The notes beneath the pieces were generated by a model. It was not told where the DNA came from. It searched no databases and was given only the letters and a program-made list of their open reading frames with translations. A DNA stretch of 64,000 bases from Diaporthe sp. PMI_573 (Eukaryota > Ascomycota > Sordariomycetes > Diaporthales > Diaporthaceae). Shown piece by piece: positions 1 to 10,278 of the stretch. The stretch spans positions 124,001 through 188,000 of the forward strand of contig JAJTUP010000034.1 in NCBI GenBank assembly GCA_021399435.1. Reading direction: 5' to 3'. Numbering within the stretch: the stretch's first letter is position 1; every line of letters begins with the position of its first letter. Both the position numbers and the translations under genes were made by a program.

Positions 1-106
1 GCGTGTGATTCACCTCTCGGTACTGTACTGCATCGAGAAGCCGAACCATCACCTCGAGGTAGTGGTCCACGGGGAACGTCTCTTGGAAGGCATCGAATTC
101 ACCCAT
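1..106 (-). CDS. Terpene cyclase, trichodiene-synthase-like (N-terminus only, runs off the left edge)
   Basis: Only the first 35 codons are present; the ATG is at 106-104 on the minus strand. The peptide has a short acidic N-terminus, then a segment reading FPVDHYLEVMVRLLDAVQYR followed by a REVNHT-type stretch. This spacing and these residues resemble the start of fungal trichodiene synthase, a class I sesquiterpene cyclase that turns farnesyl diphosphate into trichodiene in the cytosol. The metal-binding motifs lie outside the window and cannot be checked. The gene diverges from the CYP58-like P450 at 983, an arrangement expected in a sesquiterpenoid cluster. A TTAAATAC element on the minus strand near 200 could serve as a TATA box. 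The identification rests on a short stretch and is an inference. Confidence 0.5.
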   Translation of the reverse strand, partial: MGEFDAFQETFPVDHYLEVMVRLLDAVQYREVNHT

Positions 107-982
107 GGCGACTTTCAGGGTACTGCGAGTCTCAAGGTTCAATGATTGCTCAGTGTGGAAATCGCATGCCTGGCGAGAGCCTGAGATGTGAAGGGGTCTA
201 GTATTTAACAGAAGGCCGCCGTTACCAAAGCTGCAAGTGTGACCTGTTCATGATCATGCGCATCCGAAATCGAAATGGAGCGGCATGTGAGGGTTGGAGG
301 ACGGAACACACGTGTGTCTGTTGCCTCAGGTGCGTCAGCAAACAATGCGGCAGTTTGGTATCATGCCCACACACACGCACATAATTGCGCAACATTTGAG
401 CGAATTTGCGGAATCGGACGTATAGTCCGGGGGAATATACTTGAAATTCTACTCCGTAGCATTGCCCCGGATAGGTAAGAAGAAACTCAGCCAGCCCGAA
501 TATCCCCCGAGGTCATTAAGTGACACAGCGTCGGGCTTTTTTGTTGATTGGCAGGCTGCATGATGTACAGGATATCTACAATCACAAGGCCGCAAGCTCT
601 TCAAATTTCGGAGCGATCGAGCGGGACTTTGCTTACTTTGCTTTCTCCCGAGATACAATAGTAAACAAATGTTGAGCGTGTCTGAAAGTCTATCAAGCGA
701 TGCATAGTGCTGGCCAGTGCAGAGACTTGACCATTTTGCCAGCTGCCGGCCAATTAGGCAGCACAAGTCATTACACATCTGTGATACTTGTAGTCTATAT
801 GGGTCACGAAGAGATTTTTCCGGCAGACTCTTTACTTACTCACGATTGCGCTCCTTCTGGCTGCGCAATCTTGGAAATTTTCCAGCTCTAGTTGACGCCC
901 ACCTTGTGGCCACACTCTACAGTTGCGTCTGATTCCTCTTGACATATCCTAGCCATTCTATTCCCAGTCTGATCGCCAGGTA
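107..982. promoter_or_regulatory. Divergent intergenic region between terpene cyclase and P450
   Basis: This 876-bp gap separates two divergent genes and must hold both promoters. It has no convincing coding frame. A TTAAATAC-like element lies near 200 for the leftward gene. I see no clear TATA box for the rightward one. One CAAGGCC near 585 fits a degenerate TRI6-type consensus, but a single match carries little weight. Confidence 0.4.
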
Positions 983-2948
983 ATGGAGGGACGCATGAAA
1001 GCATCAAGCACGGCTCTGCGGGGAGTGATGGCGTGCCGGCTCCCGTGGCAGTTCCAGCAGCTGTCGCTGCCGGAACCGACCAAATCGTCGATTGTTTTGG
1101 CTCTGGTGATGATCTGCACGATCAGGATTGTCTCTCGCTGTCTTTACAACCTTTACCTTCACCCGTTGCGCAAGATTCCCGGCCCAAAGCTGGCCGCCAT
1201 GACTTCATGCCCAGATTTCTATCACGATGTCGTCAAGGACGGCAACTATCTCTTCGAGATACGGAAGATGCATGACAATTACGGTGAGTTTGAGCTGTTA
1301 CAAATTCTCGAAGCCCCACCAATTTCCCGGTGATATGCTTGGAGTAGTGTGTAAGCTTGAGGCTGGCAGGCTTTCTAAGCGATTGAATACAGGTCCTATC
1401 GTCCGCATTACCCCCAACGAGGTACACATCGATGACCCGGACTTCTTTTCCACTGTTTATTCCAGCGGCAAGTCCAAAGTCAACAAAGACCCCTCTACTG
1501 TGGTTGGGTTTGGCCACCCAGGCGCCACGGCCTCGACTGTTGATCATGACCAGCACCGCATACGGCGCGGGTATTTGAGTCATCGCTACTCGAAGCGTGC
1601 CGTCGATGCATTGGTCCCACTCGTCAACGAGCGTATCGACGCCTTGTGCGCGCGCTTTGAGGGAGCGCTCAAGACAGGCCTTCCAATCTCGCTGGACAGG
1701 GCGTTCTCTGCGATGGCAGCCGACGTGATATACGCCCAGTTCTTCGGTGCGCACCTCAACTACCTCTCAGACCCGAACCTCAGTGTTCCCTGGCGCGACG
1801 CCTTCATCGGCCTCTCCGCGGGATTCCACACCTCCCGGTTCATTCCCAACCTTTTCCGCATGCTCAAGAAGCTGCGGCCTAGTGTCTTAAAGCTCATTCT
1901 GCGGTACTTTAATGCTGCTCAGATGACCAGTCTCTTTGACCTGCAGGAACAGTCTAGGCAAACTATCCAGCGCATCCTCGACAAAAATGATTCTGGCAGT
2001 CCCGCAACCCAGTCCGTCATCGGCGAGGCACTCAGCAACCCCGACATTCCTCCTCAAGACAGAACCGTTGAGCGTCTTGTGGACGATGGAATGATCTTCG
2101 GATTCGCGGGGACTGAGACGTTAGGTCGCTCTCTGGCCGTCGGTGCATTCTACCTGCTCAGCGATAAACCCATTCTAGCCAAGCTGCGGGCGGAGCTGGC
2201 CGCGGCCACTGAGAAATCGCCTAATGAAGAATTGACTCTTGACGAGCTGGAGAAACTCCCATACCTGGTATTTACTTCCTTCCTTGATCGGAAAGGACGG
2301 TTTTACTAATGCATGAGTTTATCACAAACGTAGACTGGGGTTGTCAAGGAGTCCGTCCGGCTGGCCTTTGGGCCCGTCTCTCGCCTCTCGCGCATCCACA
2401 CGGAAGATTCACTCGTTTACAAAGGACACGTCCTCCCCGCTGGAGTAAGTTCATCAGAAAGACTTCTGTGCCCATGGGTATGCGCCTTACCTTTCCGCAG
2501 TGTGCTATCAGTATGTCCACGTGGTTTTTGAACGTGCACCCCAAGACCTTCCCGGACCCTTGGAAATACAAGCCCGAACGCTGGATTGAGGCCGCGCAGG
2601 AAGGGTTCCCCCTCACGACTTATCTGGGGAGCTTCAGCCGAGGGACTAGGGCTTGCATTGGACAGAAGTTAGTATTTCTGCAATTTCCTGATCCAGATCG
2701 AGTAAATGTGGTGATATCGGGACTTGCCGAAAACTAATGGATGTTTTAAATTTAGTCTTGCTTATGCTGAGCTCCACATGACTCTTGCCCGTGTCTTTCG
2801 CAAGTTCGATATGGAATTAGACAACACGACAGCTAAAGACGTCGCCATCGAGAAAATTTACTTCACCGGCTACCCCAGACTCACAAGTGGTAGGACGAAC
2901 GGCGAGGGCGAGGTCAAGGTCAGAATGATGCATAAGCTGGAGGCCTGA
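983..2948 (+). CDS. Cytochrome P450, CYP58/TRI4-like
   Basis: Five exons give 548 aa: 983-1283, 1393-2267, 2334-2444, 2501-2667 and 2756-2948. All introns are GT-AG and the phases agree. Order of elements: N-terminal membrane anchor (about residues 35-60), proline-rich hinge KIPGPKLA, a conserved YGPIVRI segment, the I-helix region GFAGTETLG, the PERW motif and the heme loop [11 protein letters not shown] with the ligand Cys near residue 482. Length is normal for a microsomal P450, which hydroxylates or epoxidises using electrons from P450 reductase. The proximal half resembles CYP58 (trichodiene oxygenase family). Its position beside a trichodiene-synthase-like gene supports a role in oxidising a sesquiterpene. 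The substrate is inferred, and another terpenoid P450 family is possible. No internal stops or frameshifts are visible. Confidence 0.85.
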
Positions 2949-3899
2949 GAAGGGCAGCAGGGGCTTTCAAAGTCCAGGAAGGCACATCTTTGGAGACTTG
3001 ACGCGGCAGGTGGCCCGCAAGGCTGGACGCATATCCGCCAGATAGGCACAGCAAAAGTCGCCAGGACCCTGAGCCCGCCTTGTGCCTGCTTGTGGGCAGA
3101 GAGGGCGGAATGCGGGAGACAGGTGATAAGAAGTCTCTGGAACATCAATTGCCACACAATTTTCATACCACATGTACCTTCTGACTTGCATCTCCAGAAG
3201 CCTCGGCATCACTGTGCGTTTTTTGTTTTCTTTTCTTCGAGCCCATACTCAGTGTCCAACTCCTTCCTGAGTTCCAAGCCCCATTCTAGGCCAACAGCAA
3301 AGAAGCTTATGATCAATGCCGATGCCCAGGCACACCCACCATATGGCCTTCAGCCCTCTCGTGTACACCTCTTCCATTTGGCCCATCACGCCCGAAGGCA
3401 GGCGGCCTCCCGCTTTAAGTTGATGCATCTGGCTGGCGAAGGAATATGCCACACCGTCACTGAGCCGCGCCTTGAGTGCTGCGTCCGAGATGATTTCTAA
3501 GTTGCAATTGACGACAGTATTGAAAATGATGCTTGGAAGCGTGACACTCCAGATCTAGCCCCGGTATCAGTGACACCAACTGACCACAGGTCCATGCTGC
3601 TTTAGTAAGAAGGGTTGTGTAGCCCAAAATTGAGGGCAAGACGAGTGTCGGTAGAAGTCATCAATCACCGCGTCTGGGGTCTGTCAGCGTCTTCGGGCGC
3701 GCTCAAAGGGATGAAAGGACATTTTACGGGGCCAGCAGATATTTCAGGAAGACTGTAAGAGAATAAGTTGCTCATGGGAGGCGGGGACCAGTAGATCAGA
3801 AGGTCTTTTTCTTTTTCTTTTCTTGTCATAATAATACTGACTGGAGTCTGTGTTGCAAAAGTATTTGCCAAATTAGTCCAGTTGAATTCGACCCTTACA
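2949..3899. other. Intergenic, convergent gene ends
   Basis: This is the 3' flank between the P450 (+) and the Clr5-domain gene (-). Only short frames without domain-like composition or plausible splice structure are present, so it probably holds 3' UTRs. Confidence 0.5.
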
Positions 3900-6204
3900 T
3901 TAGGCGGCTGATCCAGTCGACCGCAAACTGAGACTTGTCCTGCCCATGGTCTCGCTCAACTGGCTCACTGTCCAAACTGACCATCTGGACCTCAGGGAGC
4001 CGTCTCCGAAGGAGACAGATGACATTGATGGTTTCTCCTTCAAATTCCTGACCCTCTCCTCCATTGCCTCCTTCACCTTCCGAAAGTTAAGCAGACTCGA
4101 ATTGGAGGATCGAAGACTCGATGTCATTGTCATGTGTTTGGTAGCCTCAGCCACCTGCATGCTAAGCCTCCGCGTCGAACGGGTGAGCTCCGTTGTGAAA
4201 CTTCGCGTTTGCAAGAATGTGGTCTGTAAGGCGCGCTCAAGCTGTCCCATTGTGCCTGCGCGAGACTTTTGACGGAGATCCTTCAGCCACTGCGATTCTT
4301 CTTCCTCCAGCGTTCTGTACTCGACAAACGCATTCAAGAAACACCGTGCCAACGCATCGTCGGGGTTTTCCAATAGTCTCGCTGCTCCTTGCCGCAAACC
4401 AGCAATCAGAAATAGCTCATTGTGATATATTTTTGAGGGGCCAGATTCATGAATAATCTGTGCGCAGGTTATCATGAGCAGTTCGGTGGCATTGACACCG
4501 AGGCGAGAGTGAGCTTGCGACATCCAGACGTCGGCGTCTCTGTTGAGACTGGAAGCTCTCGACTCATTCATCCAGATGTTCCAGAGACATGTGAACAAAA
4601 ACATCCGGTGCGTTGTTGAAATGCTTTCTTTGAGAACTTTCTTCTCAGACGACACAATTTCCATCCAAGGCCCCGGGACATAAGTCAGATGTTGGAGATT
4701 CCGGTGGCACCACTGTAAACATGATCGTATGCAGGGATTGCCCATCACCGAATCTTTTAGTTCAAACGGCCCAGGAACCCGATGTAGTGTTGTTCGTTCC
4801 AAAGCCCGCAACTTCAATTCCCAAGAATGGAACTCTTTCGGGTCCTCTGCTGGCAGTAGGTTCTCTGCGTATGGATCACATGCGCGCCGAACACTATGAT
4901 ATAGTATCAGATCCAGACTCCGATTGTCCTCAGGCAGCAGCTTGCTGACTTGATACAAGCCATTGTCAACTGGGACTGGTATGAGTTGGCGGGCTTTTCG
5001 AAGATGTGTCTTAACGGCTGCTGTGTCATACTTTCGACTGTATGTTTCCGCGAGAGCCATCTCAATTAGGAACTGATAGAGCAGACATGAGCTGAATTCT
5101 TCTGATAGCTGCTGTGCTTGGTCTTGCAGGTGATGCTGGATTATTTCGCAATGTCCTGGCGTTGAAACGCATCTGGAATAGTTGATGATTGCGTGGAGGA
5201 ATCTCGCTTCGTCCCGAGGACAATCTTCGTGCAGCTTCTTCAGCAGGAGCGCGTAGAGAGGAAATGCATCCTCTTCATAACCCATAGCCTCAAAGTACTC
5301 CGCTGCAAGCTGGATATGACCTAGGTCTTGCGACGTGTATGTGCTTACTGGCCGCTGCGCAGTGATTGCTCTGACTGCCTTGGATATCTCCTCGACTGAA
5401 TCCCATCGTGACGGAAATTCTGGTCTCTGATCTTCGTCCTCGCCATCCTCGAAATGCCCAAGAGCCTCGGAAGACACCTCTAGGTCGGTTTCACATAAAA
5501 AGCTTGAGCGCCCGTCTAAGGCCCCTCGGTCGGGTCGAAGCGGTGGCTCTGAGTGGGATATCTCCATCGGGTCGACTTGAGTCGATTGATTTCTGATGCG
5601 CTCGGACGCCTGTGAAGGAGGAAAGCCGCCATTATCCACCCCGGAGTCTCCAGACGACTCGGCACTTGATGACGTCCAGATGGTCGACCCAAGTTGATAT
5701 TCATGTCGGCCTCTTTTTGCTGGTGGCCGCAAGAGACTTGACGAGCCACTGCCAGAGCTCTGTGTACTTTGCACGCTCCGGTGCCGTTTTGCACATTCAG
5801 CAGTATCCAAATTACCCAGAGACTCGTGTACATCGCTAGGAGCCGGTTCCATTGTGACATTTCGAAACAGTTTCTCATGGGCTAGCGGGGAGGTTGTCTC
5901 TTTTCGATATTTGGCAAAGCCCCATTTCCCGAACTGGTATATGTATTGACGGCGGCTAGGAAGTTGTTAACTCACGTGCTGGCAGGTCACGGTAGTAATG
6001 CCCATGGAAGAAATTACAATATACTCACTTAGGTGCAAATCCGTGCTTCTCTCTCATGAAATTCATCAGATCATCAAGACACATTCCGCGCCGGAGGTAC
6101 AGATCGTCAAGTTCTGCCTTGTGTGTGTCCCACTGACCCTTGGGAATGGGAATACAATGCGAGCGATGATGCGCATCGTTCACCCAGCGGTACTCCATGT
6201 GCAT
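3900..6204 (-). CDS. Clr5-domain protein, 743 aa
   Basis: Two exons on the minus strand, 6204-6029 and 5955-3900, encode 743 aa. The first exon, which no long single frame shows, carries the front of a Clr5 domain: PIPKGQWDTHKAELDDLY, then LDDLMNFMREKHGF. The second exon completes it with RRQYIYQFGKWGFAKYRKE. Together they give the usual helical layout of the fungal Clr5 domain (about residues 18-78). The intron is 73 nt with donor GTGAGT and acceptor CTAG, and an upstream in-frame TAA fixes the start. The remaining ~660 residues have a Ser-rich acidic linker and a helical region that may hold TPR-like repeats. Clr5 proteins are Pezizomycotina-specific and poorly understood; a regulatory role is only inferred. 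Confidence 0.8.
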
Positions 6205-8383
6205 GTCATCGGAGGATTTCTTTCGCCATTTTTACCAAGTAATGGAAGACAGAAGCGCAGGAGTCTATGACTGAGGAAACGAGACCGAGACTCACCAGAA
6301 GTGGGTGTCTATGAAATTTGAAAGCTTGCCTGGAGCCTCGTGCCAGATGTGGGATCCATACCTGTCAGCGCTTTTGCACTTTGAAAATTACAAGTTCCTA
6401 TCTGGGAATAGCTCAATAGCTAGTAACATAGCAGCACAGCCCCGACTGGTCAGCCGGGACCGGGTGAGACATTGTGGTGAAAGTGTAGAAAAGGAGACGC
6501 TAAGCCCCATACAGTGATTGGAATTCTCCGACCCATGCAGCTGTACTGCATAGGGTGAGGCTGGGTCATGCGAGCCCGCATGCTTGGATCCTGCTGTAAG
6601 CTCGGTAAAAAAACGCTACATCATCAGGACATGACGCACGCATCCCCAACATGGTAATTGTAAATATCAGTCAATGGTGAATGACTGTCGTGAGTGGTTG
6701 CGGCCAGCTTTGTTGCACGCAAAATGGCTTGGGAGCCAGTGATACGTTGATAGCCACGCCATATACCTATGTAATTGAATTCATCCTGGATCATGGTAGT
6801 TTATACAATTTCCTCTTTAGGAATTTGGAATTTCCTTAATACGTCTTGCCTAGCTATTATGCTGTGGACACATACAAGCAGATATTTGGCTGTGAAGAGT
6901 TGAAAGAAGGCATTGGATATTTTTGTATTTAAACCTCGCCCGAAAACTCCTCATGATCTTCCATTCGGCACTGTGAGATGATCATTCAACCTTATGGTCG
7001 AGTCTTCAAACTTTGGAAGAAGAAACAATTATTTTCTCTAGACTCCACTCGCCGCACATCTTCACCTTTTTGAACCACTTTGCTTTCAGACTCTCACTGC
7101 CAGCATGAATTCACGCAACACCTCTTCACCCCAAGATACTGAGTTTCTGGTGGCCCACACAGGTGGCTGGTGCGATGACAGTATCCAGCTTTCCGAGGTA
7201 TATTTTATCCCTTCACCGTCTTTTCCCGACAGTTTACGATGTATCTGAAACAATGGCACAGGTCTCGTGCTCTGTTACCAGCACCAAGGCTCAGACTCGA
7301 ACATCTTGTCATGGAAATCTAGTCCACACGGCCCCATCCTCCAAACCTTCCACACCGATGGCCCGATGGCTGGTAGAGACTCCGAAGGAGAGTCCATGGC
7401 AGGGGGCTCAACGCCGTTGCTAGTCATAATCATTACCCAGACAGAAGATCAAGAGTGAGGTCGCCGTGCAGACGCAAGAGGCAAACGGGGACTTCAGTGA
7501 AAGCTCGATGGGGCTAGCTACCCGACCCAATATAAGCGCAATTGGTCGTGATGTACAACGTTTTGCAAGGGAAACTGTATTAGATCGACGCTAATAAATC
7601 ATACAAATTACAAGAGCGTGTTGAAGGTGAGAATTTGAGACCAGAAGTACTTGAGGTATGGAGATTGTCGCAAGGATGGCACGCCTTTATATATAGCCCC
7701 TACCAAGTTTCCTTCGTCGTGGTCTCAACATTGGGCCAGAACGTGCTTCCGTAGTGAATGATGGTTGCTCATAATCTGAAGCAGATAAATATTCTTTTCA
7801 GTTTATTTGAATAGCCCGAGTGGACTCGCTCTCGCAATTCACTAGACGCGTCTACCATGCCTGGGCATATCAAGCTGCTAGTTGCCTTGTAACGGTAAAC
7901 TATGACCGCAGGCGTAAGGACATCTGCTCTGACACCAGGGTATTGTCCAAACTTCAAGGTATGAAGTTGCTTTAATACCTACCTAGGTAGATCGTATTTC
8001 CGTATGAATTGCCTGGAAGAAAATCCGTGGCATCTTGATAAACTCGCCCTGGTCGCCTCTGACCCTCGTTCAAATCGGCCACAGTCAAGCGTTCACACAA
8101 GACGAAGCTTTTATGAGAAAATGATTTGAAGTTGACGTAAACAGGGTTTCACTCAAGACTGTCTGGTTGCGATGCTCGTTGGGGCGGCCCCCACTTGCAG
8201 CGGTAGTCTGCGGCGCAGCACCAACACTGGCAGGCCTTGTGCGGAGTGCGCATAGCTACCAATTACTGGGCGCTGTGGGACACCTACATCTGACCATTCC
8301 AAATCCAGGATTCTTATTATTGTTTCCTGCTCTCTCTCCTTTCCATTCCTCCAAAACTCTGCAGCTCTGACCCATATTCCATC
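6205..8383. other. Intergenic, with one weak small-gene candidate near 7105-7460
   Basis: This gap is long and AT-richer than its flanks. The only candidate is a short ORF from the ATG at 7105 with a possible intron at 7198-7261, giving about 85 aa in one phase. A neighbouring frame just downstream (containing VLCYQHQGSDSN) looks more protein-like but cannot be joined in phase with that intron. I do not annotate it as a gene. A palindromic TACCTAGGTA lies at 7980-7989. Confidence 0.35.
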
Positions 8384-9924
8384 ATGTCATTCCCTGCAGT
8401 CGAAACCTTGAGACATGCTTTTCCTGCCGAGCAGCTAGCTCTCTACGGGTTCGATGATGAGTTTGGGAAGCTGAACTCGTCCTACCTCTCGTCCCTTGAG
8501 AGCGAGATAGTGCCTACAGGAATCTTCCTCCCCAACAGTGCTGAAGACGTATCCAAATTCATCACGATCTTCAAGGAATACGCGCTTGATGGACTCTCGG
8601 GGCAGATCGCAAGTATGCCACATCTCAAAAGTCAACCACAATTGAATGCTTTCTGTCGCAGAAAATCTCGGTTCGTGTTCCTAGAACGCTAACATCAACA
8701 TTGACAGTCCGCGGTGCTGGCTAACAGCTACTCCCTGGTTGCGCCAACATCCAGGGAGGCGTCACCATAGATCTCCGCCACTTAGCAGCCATAGAGGTCA
8801 AGGAAGGCTTCGTCTCGGTGGGAGCGGGTGCTCGCTGGGGCAAAATCTACGAAGCCGTCCAGGAGAAAGGCCTTGGCGTGACAGGGAGCCGCTCCGCACA
8901 GGGAGGAGTAGGTGGGCTGGCGCTATCAGGCGGCTTATCCTTGTTCTCCTCGCGCGAGGGGTTCATCTGCGACAACGTGGTCAACTTCGAAGTGGTCCTC
9001 TCCTCAGGCAAGATCGTCAATGCTAATGCGCGTGAGAACGTGGACTTATGGATAGCGCTGCGTGGCGGCGGCAACAACCTCGGCGTTGTAACGCGCTTCG
9101 ACCTACGGACCTTTAAGCAGGGCCCCTTCTGGGGCGGCGCTGTGCTATATTTCCCGCCGAGTTTCCCAGGCCAGATAGAGGCACTGGTTGAGCACCTCAA
9201 GCAGCCAAACACTGAGGACACGCATCTGATGCTGAGCATCGGCTACAGCGCCTCCTACATGCAGCTAGGCGGGACGCTCTGTATGAACCAGCTGTACCAC
9301 ACTGGCACCACGACCCCGAAGCCGGCAGAGCTGGAGCCGTTCGGGGCGGTGAGCCCGCAGATCGAGCAGCTCAACTCGCTGCGCGCCCTGACGCTTACCG
9401 AGGCCACGGGCGAGCAGGCGCAGCAGTCTGTCGATGGCGTGCGATGTGCGTACATCACCACCACCGTCAAGGCAGACACGGCCACGCTGAAGGCGGCGGC
9501 GGACGCGTACGTTGCTGCGCTGGACCCGCTGAAGGAGTGCGAAGGCATCACGTGCTCATTCACGCTGCAGCCGTACCCGACCTCGCTTTTGGAGAAGAGC
9601 GCCTCGCTCGGCGGGAACGTGCTTGGGCTTGACCCTGCTGATGGGCCCCTTGTGTCGATCCTGGCCCTGACTTGGTGGAAGAATCAGGGGGATGACGAGA
9701 AGATCGTCGGCACATTCCGGAGTGTCATTGAGGGTATCGACCGCGATGCTGCCGCGAGGGGCACGGCCGTTCCGTTCAAGTATATGAATTATGCTTGGGA
9801 CTTTCAGGATCCCATCGCTTCGTATGGGGAGGAGAACAAGGCGTTTTTGCAGAAAGTCAGCCGTGCTTATGATCCGGAGGCCTTGTTTCAAAAAGGCGTG
9901 CCTGGTGGCTTCAAGCTGTTTTGA
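8384..9924 (+). pseudogene. FAD-linked oxidase (PCMH/BBE-like) with in-frame TAA
   Basis: Exons 8384-8612 and 8708-9924 (intron 8613-8707, branch point GCTAAC) would give 481 codons, the normal length for a secondary-metabolism FAD oxidase of the PCMH/berberine-bridge type. These enzymes bind FAD and oxidise small molecules with O2. Family features are clear: RGAG at the start of the FAD loop, PGCANIQGGVTIDLR, GGVGGLALSGGLS, LRGGGNNLGVVT and a C-terminal FQKGVPGGFK. However, codon 8722-8724, directly after RGAG, is TAA where relatives carry Gln or His. The rest of the frame stays open to the natural stop. No alternative splice keeps the frame while skipping the TAA. The gene is probably a recent pseudogene, or the base is an assembly error. 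A C-to-T change in a CpA context fits repeat-induced point mutation, but one site proves nothing. Confidence 0.8.
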
Positions 9925-10278
9925 ATTTTGATCGTTTGATTGATTGCCGCACACGCTACTTTTCATGACATCGTGCCTTATTGCACTGTGCTGGTATATA
10001 CATGCATTGCTGAATTGAGTGCGCTGTTAGATACCTGGGCACAATGCAAACAATTGCCCGGGTGTCCGCTATGTACGCGGCCACAGCATATATTATACCG
10101 TAGACCGCCTGGGCATTCCTCACTGCGCAACCTGTGAGATTAACATCCTACAGAATAACCTCCTACAGAACAACCTGCTAAAGAATAACCGAGTAGTCGG
10201 ATGTGCCTTGCCAAACCCTTCACATGTGTCTCATAGACACTTATCGCCTTCCTTTTCAATATCATCATGATTGCAGAA
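9925..10278. other. Convergent 3' region
   Basis: This 354-bp gap lies between the ends of the oxidase (+) and the deiminase (-). Near 10140-10190 a short imperfect repeat of the type CCTACAGAAnAACC occurs about three times. I see nothing coding. Confidence 0.4.

Noticed and set aside
107..982. TRI6-type binding site near 585
   Set aside because: There is one match to a degenerate 7-base consensus in 876 bp, no better than chance.
7105..7456. Possible two-exon small gene
   Set aside because: The two most protein-like segments cannot be joined in phase by the available GT-AG sites, and no family is recognised.
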